Source of the DNA: Lachnoclostridium edouardi | GTDB lineage: Bacteria; Bacillota; Clostridia; Lachnospirales; Lachnospiraceae | Length of the DNA: 64,000 nt | Reading direction: 5' to 3' | Assembly (NCBI RefSeq): GCF_900240245.1 | Contig: NZ_OESQ01000001.1 | Coordinates: 1,899,672-1,963,671, forward strand | Translations under genes and position numbers: made by a program | The notes under the pieces: model-generated | What the model was told of the DNA's origin: nothing | The model's database searches: none | Seen by the model: the letters and a program-made list of their open reading frames with translations, nothing else | In this document: positions 51,266 through 58,638 of the stretch, piece after piece | Position numbering within the stretch: the first letter of the stretch is position 1 | Layout of the letters: each line of letters opens with the position of its first letter

Positions 51266-51433
51266 TTAGCCTTCAATAGCGCCTGTTGGACATGTAGCTG
51301 CACATGTTCCGCAGTCGATACATGTATCAGCATCGATTACGTATTTTCCATCTCCCTCAGAGATAGCGTCTACTGGACATTCGCCAGCGCAAGCGCCGCA
51401 CATAACGCAAGTATCATTAATTACATATGCCAT
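51266..51433 (-). CDS. 2[4Fe-4S] ferredoxin
   Basis: This 55-residue clostridial-type ferredoxin was read directly from the minus strand. It begins MAYVINDTCVMCGACAGECP and ends CIDCGTCAATCPTGAIEG, giving two CxxCxxCxxxCP clusters. GGAGGAAC precedes the ATG at 51433. It is a low-potential electron carrier for pyruvate oxidation, hydrogenases and, plausibly, radical-SAM enzymes such as the PFL activase encoded 100 bp upstream on the same strand. The large hairpin at 51127-51255 follows. Confidence 0.95.
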   Translation of the reverse strand: MAYVINDTCVMCGACAGECPVDAISEGDGKYVIDADTCIDCGTCAATCPTGAIEG

Positions 51434-51536
51434 GATTTTGTTCCTCCTTATATTTTAGATTAGTTTTATTCTATACTATAACAGTAAATTATTCAAGTGG
51501 AAAATGATGTTGCTATTGTTTAAAATTAGAAGCATT

Positions 51537-52292
51537 TTACTGCTGTTTTTCCCCTCTGAAATCCCGGATTCCCTGTAGAATTACGGCTCTGGCCTGCTTT
51601 GCCTCCTCCTTTGATAAAGGGGGAACATCAGCCAGGGGATAAGGGATGCCAAGACGTTCATATTTTACTTTACCCATATCGTGATAAGGCAGAACATCTA
51701 AGGCTTTTACATTGGAAAGGCCTCCTATAAAACGTCCAAGACGGTATAAAGGTTCCCTTTTAAATGTGATGCCAGGAACTGCTACGTGGCGAATCCATAC
51801 AGGAATATTTTTTTGATCTAAATACCTGGCAAAAGCCAAAATATTTCCATTTGGCTGGGCGCAAAGCTTTTCATGTTCCTCTGGATCAATATGTTTAATG
51901 TCCAGCATAACTAGATCTGTGACAGCTAAAAGTTTATCCAGCTTAGATAAATATTCCTGATTATCAGGGCGGAAGGTAACGCCGGAGGTATCCAGGCATG
52001 TGTGAATCTGATTCTCCTTTGCCAGCTGAAAAAGGTGAATCAGAAAATCTATTTGTACCATGGGCTCGCCGCCGCTGGCAGTAATTCCCCCGTTTTTGTA
52101 GTAAGCTTTTGCTGATTGAAACTGAGCGATAATCTCCTCAGCTTCCATTTCCGTGCCGCCGCTCATTTCCCATGTATCAGGGTTATGGCAGTATTGACAG
52201 CGCATAGGGCAGCCCTTGAAAAAGACGACCAGGCGTATGCCTGGTCCGTCTACTGTTCCAAAACTTTCTATAGAATGGATGTGTCCTTTCAT
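51537..52292 (-). CDS. pflA: Pyruvate formate-lyase activating enzyme (radical SAM)
   Basis: This protein of about 251 residues is the glycyl-radical activase. FFKGCPMRCQYCHNPDTW carries the CxxxCxxC motif for the [4Fe-4S] cluster, followed by GGITASGGEPMVQ (SAM binding) and LVMLDIKHIDPEEHEKL. It abstracts a hydrogen from the glycine of the glycyl-radical subunit using S-adenosylmethionine. AAAGGAG with proper spacing selects the ATG at 52292 over an in-frame GTG at 52298. It is the third gene of the pfl operon; its target glycine is encoded by the separate small gene just upstream. Confidence 0.94.
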   Translation of the reverse strand: MKGHIHSIESFGTVDGPGIRLVVFFKGCPMRCQYCHNPDTWEMSGGTEMEAEEIIAQFQSAKAYYKNGGITASGGEPMVQIDFLIHLFQLAKENQIHTCLDTSGVTFRPDNQEYLSKLDKLLAVTDLVMLDIKHIDPEEHEKLCAQPNGNILAFARYLDQKNIPVWIRHVAVPGITFKREPLYRLGRFIGGLSNVKALDVLPYHDMGKVKYERLGIPYPLADVPPLSKEEAKQARAVILQGIRDFRGEKQQ

Positions 52293-52330
52293 AAACACAG
52301 CTCCTTTCTTCTGTTTCAGATATTTAAAAA

Positions 52331-52582
52331 TTAAATCTGAGAGTGGAAGGTACGGGAAATAACCTCATCCTGCTGTTCCTTTGTCAGCTTATTAAAGTTT
52401 ACTGCATAACCAGATACGCGGACAGTAAGCTGAGGATAATTCTCAGGGTGAGCCTGAGCATCCAATAAGGTTTCCTTTGTAAATACGTTTACATTCAGGT
52501 GATGTCCACCCTGCTGTACATAGCCATCTAATAAAGAAACAAGGTTGTCTACCTGTGTGTCGTTAATATTATTGTTTGTCAT
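52331..52582 (-). CDS. Glycyl-radical subunit of a split pyruvate formate-lyase (GrcA-like)
   Basis: This 83-residue protein corresponds to the C-terminal glycyl-radical domain of PflB. It contains [49 protein letters not shown], with the radical Gly at residue 58, 25 residues from the end, the same distance as in E. coli PflB. The ATG at 52582 follows AAAGGAG. The neighbouring core gene ends before this domain, so the protein is an obligate subunit here rather than a repair factor as in E. coli GrcA/YfiD. It lies 22 bp after the core gene and 38 bp before pflA. Confidence 0.9.
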   Translation of the reverse strand: MTNNNINDTQVDNLVSLLDGYVQQGGHHLNVNVFTKETLLDAQAHPENYPQLTVRVSGYAVNFNKLTKEQQDEVISRTFHSQI

Positions 52583-52604
52583 AATTGTTTCTCCTTTCAA
52601 AGTT

Positions 52605-54698
52605 TTATTCTCTGTCAAGACCCTCAAAAAGTGTAGCTCCAGCGCAGGCGCCGTCAGAGCAGTTTTCTAATTCAATATCCAGATCTCCCATAAATACCTG
52701 AGAATCCTTGCCAAGGGCATCCGGAACAATAGAGAAGGTATTGGAAATACCATCCTGGGCATCCTTAAATGGAAGCTTGGAAACAGAAGCCAGGGAGGCT
52801 ACTGCGCCGTGGGTATCTCTTCTGTGCATTGGGTTGGCGCCAGGTGCAAATGGAACGCCTGCTCTTCTTCCGTCAGGAGTAGAGCCTGTATGCTTTCCAT
52901 AAACAACATTGGAAGTAATTGTAAGAATAGAAGTAGTAGGAATACCGCCGCGGTATGTGTGGTTTCCTTTTACGTAGTTCATAAAGGTGTGAACCAATTC
53001 GCTGGCAATATTGTCTACACGATCATCATTGTTGCCGTATTTAGGGAAATCTCCCTCAACTTCATAATCTACTACAATGCCGTTTTCATCTCTTATTGTG
53101 CGCACCTTTGCATATTTAATTGCAGAAAGAGAGTCGGCTACAACAGAAAGTCCTGCAATGCCAGTTGCAAACCATCTGGTTACTTTCTTGTCGTGAAGAG
53201 CCATTTGAAGTCTTTCATAGCAATATTTATCGTGCATAAAGTGAATAATATTTAAAGTATTAACGTAAACTCTGGCCAGCCAGCGCATCATATCCTTATA
53301 TGCTTCCATAACCTCATCATAATCCAGATATTCAGAAGTGATTGGACGGTATTTTGGTCCAACCTGCTTTTTAGATACCTCGTCAATACCGCCGTTAATT
53401 GCATAAAGAAGGCATTTTGCCAGGTTTGCGCGGGCGCCGAAGAACTGCATTTCCTTGCCTAAGCGCATAGATGACACGCAGCAGGCAATGGCATAATCAT
53501 CTCCGTGAGTTACTCTCATTAAGTCGTCGTTTTCATACTGAATAGCAGATGACTGAATAGAGGATTTTGCACAGAAACGTTTAAAGTTCTCAGGAAGTCT
53601 TGTAGACCAAAGCACAGTTAAGTTTGGCTCTGGAGCTGTTCCTAAGTTCTCCAGGGTGTGAAGGTAACGGAAGGACATTTTAGTAACCATGTGGCGTCCG
53701 TCAATTCCCACACCGCCGATGGATTCTGTAACCCAGGTAGGATCTCCGGAGAAAAGGGCATTGTACTCTGGAGTTCTGGCAAACTTTACAAGGCGAAGCT
53801 TCATAATAAAGTGATCAATAAATTCCTGGATCTGCTCTTCTGTAAAGGTGCCTTCAGCCAGGTCACGCTGTGCGTAAATATCCAGGAAAGTAGAAGTACG
53901 TCCCAGGGACATAGCCGCGCCGTTCTGCTCTTTTACAGCAGCCAGATATCCAAAGTAGGTCCACTGGATTGCTTCCTGTACATTTGTGGCAGGCTTTGAA
54001 ATATCAAAACCGTAAATGCTGCCCAGCTCTTTTAATTCATGAAGAGCGCGGATCTGCTCTGACAGCTCTTCTCTATCCCTGATTACATCAGAATACATAA
54101 TAGTACGGGTAGTCGCCTTCTGCTCCTCTTTATCTTCGATAAGACGGTCAACGCCGTAAAGGGCAACTCGTCTGTAATCTCCGATAATACGTCCGCGGCC
54201 GTATGCATCAGGAAGACCTGTAATAATGTGGCTGGAACGGCACGCTCTCATTTCAGGAGTGTAAGCATCAAATACACCGGCATTATGTGTTTTTCTATGC
54301 TTAGTAAAAAACTCGCTGATTTCAGGGTCTACTTTATATCCGTTGTCAAGGCAGGCCTTTTCTGCCATACGTATGCCGCCGTAAGGCTGAAGAGAGCGCT
54401 TAAATGGCTTATCTGTCTGAAAACCTACAATGGTTTCCTTGGACTTATCCAGATATCCAGGACCATGGGATGTTATAGTGGAAATAATTTTTGTGTCCAT
54501 ATCCAGGACGCCGCCGGCTTCCCGCTCTTTTTGAGAGAGCTCCATTACCTGAGCCCAAAGGTCCTTTGTCTTTTGGGTAGGGCCGGCTAAAAAGGCTTCA
54601 TTGCCGTCGTATGGAGTGTAGTTTTTTTGTATAAAATCACGTACATTAATCTCACGCTCCCATACGCCATGTTGGAATGTTCTCCATTCATTTCTCAT
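52605..54698 (-). CDS. Pyruvate formate-lyase core subunit lacking the glycyl-radical domain
   Basis: This product of about 697 residues matches PflB from [19 protein letters not shown] to [19 protein letters not shown]. It keeps the catalytic Cys pair in [10 protein letters not shown] (near residue 406) and the [18 protein letters not shown] segment. It then ends with an unusual Cys-containing tail ([20 protein letters not shown]) exactly where PflB would continue into the radical domain. That domain is supplied by the next gene. AGGAGG fixes the ATG at 54698; the open frame continues upstream through AT-rich non-coding DNA. The enzyme converts pyruvate and CoA to formate and acetyl-CoA. Confidence 0.92.
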   Translation of the reverse strand: MRNEWRTFQHGVWEREINVRDFIQKNYTPYDGNEAFLAGPTQKTKDLWAQVMELSQKEREAGGVLDMDTKIISTITSHGPGYLDKSKETIVGFQTDKPFKRSLQPYGGIRMAEKACLDNGYKVDPEISEFFTKHRKTHNAGVFDAYTPEMRACRSSHIITGLPDAYGRGRIIGDYRRVALYGVDRLIEDKEEQKATTRTIMYSDVIRDREELSEQIRALHELKELGSIYGFDISKPATNVQEAIQWTYFGYLAAVKEQNGAAMSLGRTSTFLDIYAQRDLAEGTFTEEQIQEFIDHFIMKLRLVKFARTPEYNALFSGDPTWVTESIGGVGIDGRHMVTKMSFRYLHTLENLGTAPEPNLTVLWSTRLPENFKRFCAKSSIQSSAIQYENDDLMRVTHGDDYAIACCVSSMRLGKEMQFFGARANLAKCLLYAINGGIDEVSKKQVGPKYRPITSEYLDYDEVMEAYKDMMRWLARVYVNTLNIIHFMHDKYCYERLQMALHDKKVTRWFATGIAGLSVVADSLSAIKYAKVRTIRDENGIVVDYEVEGDFPKYGNNDDRVDNIASELVHTFMNYVKGNHTYRGGIPTTSILTITSNVVYGKHTGSTPDGRRAGVPFAPGANPMHRRDTHGAVASLASVSKLPFKDAQDGISNTFSIVPDALGKDSQVFMGDLDIELENCSDGACAGATLFEGLDRE

Positions 54699-54803
54699 CG
54701 TTTTGAACCTCCTGTAGTATAGCTGGAAAATTTGGTAAAATTTATAAGTAATATTAATTAATAAAACATAATATAAAAGTAAATCTAATATTATGATACC
54801 ATT

Positions 54804-54864
54804 ATTATAAAAGAATACTGTATACACGTCAAGAGGGATTTTGCTTATTGTTAAAATATTATCA
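54804..54864 (-). promoter_or_regulatory. sigma-A promoter of the split pfl operon with a Rex-like site upstream
   Basis: On the minus strand TTGACG (54832-54827) and TATAAT (54809-54804) are 17 bp apart. A partial palindrome TTGTTAAAATATTATCA at 54848-54864 lies just upstream and loosely resembles the Rex consensus TTGTTAA-N4-TTAACAA; the second arm is poor. Confidence 0.55.
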
Positions 54865-54886
54865 TATATCTTCATAATACTTAGCC

Positions 54887-54915
54887 TTGAAAACAAGAGG
54901 AAAAAGTATTATAGT
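54887..54915 (+). promoter_or_regulatory. sigma-A promoter of the DUF1858 gene
   Basis: TTGAAA (54887-54892) and TATAGT (54910-54915) have 17-bp spacing. It diverges from the pfl promoter, with under 60 bp between the two -35 elements, so a single regulator could affect both. Confidence 0.6.
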
Positions 54916-54946
54916 AATCATAATACAAGTAAAGGAGGAAAATTAA

Positions 54947-55150
54947 ATGCAGATTAGTAAAGATATGTTAATTGGCCAGCTGCTGCAGGTAGATGAGTGT
55001 ATTGCTCCTATTCTGATGCGTGCAGGTATGCACTGTCTGGGCTGCCCATCTTCACAAGGAGAATCTTTGGCAGAGGCTTGCATGGTTCATGGCATTGACT
55101 GCGATACATTAGTTTCCCAGATTAATGAAATACTGGCAACTAGAGAATAA
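54947..55150 (+). CDS. DUF1858-domain redox-type small protein
   Basis: The 67-residue protein is a single DUF1858 domain ([47 protein letters not shown]). The CLGC pair is characteristic and is often linked to iron-sulfur or disulfide chemistry in anaerobes, for example fused to hybrid-cluster or ScdA-like proteins. AAAGGAGG precedes the ATG. It is divergent from the split pfl operon. The biochemical function is unknown. Confidence 0.82.
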   Translation: MQISKDMLIGQLLQVDECIAPILMRAGMHCLGCPSSQGESLAEACMVHGIDCDTLVSQINEILATRE

Positions 55151-55154
55151 TGAT

Positions 55155-55215
55155 AAAGGCTGCAAAAAAACTGATGATCCGGTATTGTCCGGCGCAGTTT
55201 TCTGCAGCCTTTATT
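55155..55215 (+). terminator. Intrinsic terminator after the DUF1858 gene
   Basis: AAAGGCTGCA (55155-55164) pairs with TGCAGCCTTT (55203-55212), with further pairing inside (AAACTG with CAGTTT). It lies between convergent genes and may act in both directions. Confidence 0.75.
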
Positions 55216-55235
55216 GCTGCAGCTTTTCTTCTATA

Positions 55236-55955
55236 TTAAATAGAAGAAAGTGCCTGCAGCGCATAGTCTTTTGTGATTAACTCGTAATGCTCCCTGTAAT
55301 AGGCCTCGGCGGCATACTCAAATTTTACTTTGCTTCCGTATTCTGCAAGGAGGTTGAGAACCTTGCTGAATATAGGGGAATTAGGATCATCTCCATAAAT
55401 AATCAGATAGTACTGATTATTCTCCGGGTTCTTATAAAGGCTATTTTTGCCATTAAAGAGTTGTCCTACAGCATGTGCGGCCTCGATAATAGTATCCAGT
55501 TTATCAAAGGAATATATTCTGACAGGGGAGACAGAGGCGCCGGCATCTGCAGAGGAATGATTTTCCGGTCCCTGCTGCTTGTTTTCCGAAAAATTTTCCA
55601 AAAAAACATCTGCGCCCTCTAAGTATTCTCCTGCCAGAGAAGAAATTATATTATCTTCCTCCTCCTGCATAGGTGAGAATTTAGAGAAACGTGTATCTAA
55701 TTCTTCCGGATCCTCTATTTTAGTAATCACCAGCATAACGCTTTCACTGGATAGGGGAATTGCCTCCACCATAAGCGGGATATCATCAGCCTCAAACCCC
55801 ACTTCATTGGAAGCCTTCTGAATCATTTCGCGGAAAAGGTTGCGGGCTTTTTCTGTGCCGTATGCCAGTTCTCCAAGATTCAGATTGCGCACGCTTAAAT
55901 CAAAGCTGCTAAGGGTACAGCGAATCTGGTTTTCATTTACTCGTTCTATCTTCAT
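55236..55955 (-). CDS. mecA: MecA-type adaptor protein for ClpC
   Basis: This protein of about 239 residues starts with the MecA N-terminal domain (MKIERVNENQIRCTLSSFDLSVRNLNLGELAYGTEKARNLFREMI, target recognition). After a Glu/Ser-rich linker (about 105-140) it continues with a C-terminal ClpC-binding domain (IYSFDKLDTIIEAAHAV, ending ALQALSSI). In Bacillus, MecA delivers substrates such as ComK to ClpCP. The ATG at 55955 is preferred over an upstream GTG. Monocistronic. Confidence 0.85.
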   Translation of the reverse strand: MKIERVNENQIRCTLSSFDLSVRNLNLGELAYGTEKARNLFREMIQKASNEVGFEADDIPLMVEAIPLSSESVMLVITKIEDPEELDTRFSKFSPMQEEEDNIISSLAGEYLEGADVFLENFSENKQQGPENHSSADAGASVSPVRIYSFDKLDTIIEAAHAVGQLFNGKNSLYKNPENNQYYLIIYGDDPNSPIFSKVLNLLAEYGSKVKFEYAAEAYYREHYELITKDYALQALSSI

Positions 55956-56128
55956 AGGATACACTTCTTTCTATATGATTAAAAAAGGTCATAATCCTTC
56001 AATATAACTATACTATATCATACAGCAAAATATCAATTACTATGTGGAAATTTTAGAAAAAATTTAGGGAATAACAAGAAAAAATAATTGTAAACAGAGG
56101 CAGGATATATTAGAATATGCAGTAAGAG

Positions 56129-57583
56129 GTGGTATTGGCATTGAAGGAGGTGAAAATTTTTAAAGATACTACACTGTTAGGAAAGTACCGTCTGTGCAGT
56201 ATTATCGGCACAGGGAGGACAGGAGTCGTGTATCTGGCGGAGCACATTAGCTTGGGGGAATACAGAGCGGTTAAGGTGATTTCAAAGCATACGGCGGACC
56301 ACAGGCAGGCGTACCAGGAAGCTATGATTCTGAAAAAGCTTCGTCATCCCGGAATTCCTATTATATATGATGTGGAAGAAGATGTAACAAATTATTATCT
56401 TATTGAAGAATATCTGGAAGGAAAGTCCTTATATCACATTGTGAATACAGAGGGCCCCTTATCAATGGCAATGATTGTATCAGTTGGGATACAGATTTGC
56501 CGTCTGGTTGATTATTTGCATTCTGCAAAACCAAACCCCATTTTGTATTTAGATTTACAGCCTAAAAATTTATTATTATGTCGGGACATTGTAAAAATGG
56601 TTGATTTTGGCCAGGCTATTTTTTTAAATGAAGTCAGCAGTATTGAAAAACGTTATGGGACAGTAGGGTATGCCGCACCAGAGCAGTATTTAGATGAAGA
56701 TCTGGACGAAAGGACGGACATTTATGCTGTCGGTGAGCTGCTGCGCTTTTTAAGAGGCAGGGAGGACGAAAAGTGTTTTTCCGGCTCTAAAAAAGGCGGG
56801 GATCTGACGGCAATTATCAAGCGCTGCAGGGAAGAAAAGCGGGAAAAAAGGTATCAGTCAGTGAAGGAGCTGTTAGAGCAGCTGGAGTTGCTGGAGCATT
56901 TACTGAATTTGCAGACAGCCTGTGGCAGGCAGAAAATAACATTACCATCTCTTACAATAGCAGTGGCAGGGTTAAGCCCTGGAGCGGGAGCCACTCACTT
57001 TTCTATTGGTTTTGCTCAGTATTTAACAATTCTGGGATATCCATGTATATATGAAGAAAGAAATTCTTCTGGAGCCATTATGGAAATGGCAGAGTATTTA
57101 GGCTGCCAGCCAGACAGCGCAGGGATTGTGAGAGTCTGCGGCTGCGATTTGCGGCCTGAGTACGGCGATTGGGTAAAGTTTAAAGAGCCGGAAGGATTAT
57201 GGAGAGTATATGATTATGGGCAGGATTGGAAAAGCGCCGGCGACAGCTGCTGCGATGCAGTAGTTTTGGTGGCAGGAGGAAAGTGGTGGAATATAAAAGA
57301 GGCGGAGAAAGGCGCGGACAATATAAAAGAATCGCCGGGATGGTATTTGGTGTGCAGCCAGGCCACAGGCCGGTGCAGGCTGAGATTGTCTGTGAAGGGA
57401 GCCAAAAAGCGCTGCTTAAAGGCTCCTTATTTTGCCGACCCGTTTCACCTGAATTCAGATGCCGCTGATTTTTATAAGGCTCTGTTTACCAGTATTACCG
57501 GGCTGCCAAAGGGAAGAGGGAGAGGCGTATTAAGGTATTTAAAGGGAAAAGTGGGGGCGTTTACAGAAAAACTGCAGAGGTAA
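56129..57583 (+). CDS. Hanks-type Ser/Thr kinase fused to a P-loop-like domain
   Basis: This protein of up to 484 residues has a Hanks-type kinase domain at about 18-260. The Gly loop is IGTGRTGVVYLA, the ATP Lys is in YRAVKVISK (residue 49), the catalytic loop reads YLDLQPKNLLL (Tyr-Leu in place of His-Arg, Asp and Asn kept), DFG is VDFGQA and APE is AAPEQYL. From about 270 a MinD/CpaE-like domain begins with TIAVAGLSPGAGATHFSIG, a degenerate P loop without the usual Lys. There is no membrane helix. The frame opens at GTG, but no early ATG exists; AAGGAGG at 56144-56150 fits an ATT start at 56156. It overlaps the next ORF. Confidence 0.75.
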   Translation: MVLALKEVKIFKDTTLLGKYRLCSIIGTGRTGVVYLAEHISLGEYRAVKVISKHTADHRQAYQEAMILKKLRHPGIPIIYDVEEDVTNYYLIEEYLEGKSLYHIVNTEGPLSMAMIVSVGIQICRLVDYLHSAKPNPILYLDLQPKNLLLCRDIVKMVDFGQAIFLNEVSSIEKRYGTVGYAAPEQYLDEDLDERTDIYAVGELLRFLRGREDEKCFSGSKKGGDLTAIIKRCREEKREKRYQSVKELLEQLELLEHLLNLQTACGRQKITLPSLTIAVAGLSPGAGATHFSIGFAQYLTILGYPCIYEERNSSGAIMEMAEYLGCQPDSAGIVRVCGCDLRPEYGDWVKFKEPEGLWRVYDYGQDWKSAGDSCCDAVVLVAGGKWWNIKEAEKGADNIKESPGWYLVCSQATGRCRLRLSVKGAKKRCLKAPYFADPFHLNSDAADFYKALFTSITGLPKGRGRGVLRYLKGKVGAFTEKLQR

Positions 57584-58137
57584 TAGGGGTCTGCGGAGCC
57601 GGAAAAGGAACGGGAGTTACCCATTTCTGTATTATGGCCGCCTCCTATTTATCTGGAGTGCCCAGGAAAAAAACTGCGCTATTAGAGTGGAACTGCAGCA
57701 AAGACTTTGCGGCAATGGAAAAAATCTGCAAGGGAAGGATTTCTCAAATAGAATTCTTTTCTATATTAGATGTGGACTATTATAAGCAAAGCTGCGGGAC
57801 AGTTCTGGCAGATTGCCTGGAAAAAGAGTATGAGTATATTATTATTGATTTTGGTGTATTGACAAAGGATAACAGGGAGGATTTTGTACGATGCCGGAGA
57901 AAGCTGGTCATTGGCTCGTGCATTGAGTGGCGGCTGGGAGCGTTTATGGAAATTCTGACAAATGGGAGGAAGGGGTGTAAGGGTTGGGAATATGCCGCTG
58001 TATTTGGAAGCGGGCAGACCAAAAGAGAAATAAAGAAAAAACTTAGAATCCCATTTTATGAAATTCCTTTTTCAGTAGACGCTTATACAGTAGATTCGGA
58101 GACGCTGAAATTTTTCCAGAAATTTTTCAGGAGCTGA
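57529..58137 (+). CDS. P-loop-like (MinD/CpaE-type) protein overlapping the kinase gene
   Basis: The frame is open from 57478 and encodes about 200 residues. The conserved start VIGVCGAGKGTGVTHFCIM lies before the first in-frame ATG (57634), which also has no ribosome site, so translation must begin earlier. Options are an ATT at 57529 behind GGGAGAGG, or a -1 shift from the kinase frame at the tandem heptamers TTTAAAG and GGGAAAA (57538-57550). The domain resembles the second half of the kinase protein, including G-x-G-x-T-H-F, suggesting a duplicated unit. Later motifs are YIIIDFGVLT (Walker-B-like) and PFSVDAYTVDS. Function unknown. Confidence 0.65.
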   Translation: MKVFKGKSGGVYRKTAEVIGVCGAGKGTGVTHFCIMAASYLSGVPRKKTALLEWNCSKDFAAMEKICKGRISQIEFFSILDVDYYKQSCGTVLADCLEKEYEYIIIDFGVLTKDNREDFVRCRRKLVIGSCIEWRLGAFMEILTNGRKGCKGWEYAAVFGSGQTKREIKKKLRIPFYEIPFSVDAYTVDSETLKFFQKFFRS

Positions 58138-58209
58138 CTTTTTAAGGCTTTGTGTCACAGCAGCTAGTCCTTGTGAATATAAGGCGGCTCCTAAAGGGAG
58201 AAGAGTGGT

Positions 58210-58446
58210 ATGAAAAATAGAAAAAAGCAGCTGGATGAGAAGGAGCGTCAATCTTATCTGCGGGGCTTAAAACGGTATAAGGAGAAAGGTGTTCTCATAT
58301 ATATTGACGATAAGCTGGCAGACGAGAAGGATCTGGAAGTTTTATTTGAAATCCAGGAGGACGGAAGCTTTTATATGGGAGACTATATAGGAGCAGAGGC
58401 CGGCTGTCTGAAAGAAATACGTTTTGATAAGGTGTACAACAAATAA
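58210..58446 (+). CDS. Small hypothetical protein
   Basis: I do not recognise this 78-residue protein. It is charged (Lys/Glu-rich N-terminus MKNRKKQLDEKERQSYLRGL) with a beta-rich middle (GVLIYIDDKLADEKDLEVLFEIQEDGSFYMGDYIGAEAG). GGGAGAAGAG precedes the ATG. It follows the kinase/P-loop pair by 72 bp and may belong with it. Confidence 0.55.
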   Translation: MKNRKKQLDEKERQSYLRGLKRYKEKGVLIYIDDKLADEKDLEVLFEIQEDGSFYMGDYIGAEAGCLKEIRFDKVYNK

Positions 58447-58556
58447 GGCCTGGAAATATCACATTCAGTCTGCAGCCATAACAGAGGATAAAATAAACAA
58501 ATAAAAAGGGCAATCAAAACGTAAAGAAAAATTAATAAGCAGTACTATGCTGCATA

Positions 58557-58565
58557 TGGTATAAT
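58557..58565 (+). promoter_or_regulatory. Extended -10 promoter before the GH18 gene
   Basis: TGGTATAAT at 58557-58565 is an extended -10 element similar to that of gdpP. No good -35 is present. It is about 75 bp before the GH18 start codon. Confidence 0.5.
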
Positions 58566-58638
58566 ATGAACACTTGGCCAGGTTTTAGTAAGCCCGGTGT
58601 AAATAATTATATTAATCCATCATCCGGAGGATAAACAA

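Noticed and set aside
54699-54896. 66-residue hydrophobic N-terminal extension of the PFL core
   Set aside because: It lies over the AT-rich promoter region; AGGAGG and PflB similarity begin at 54698.
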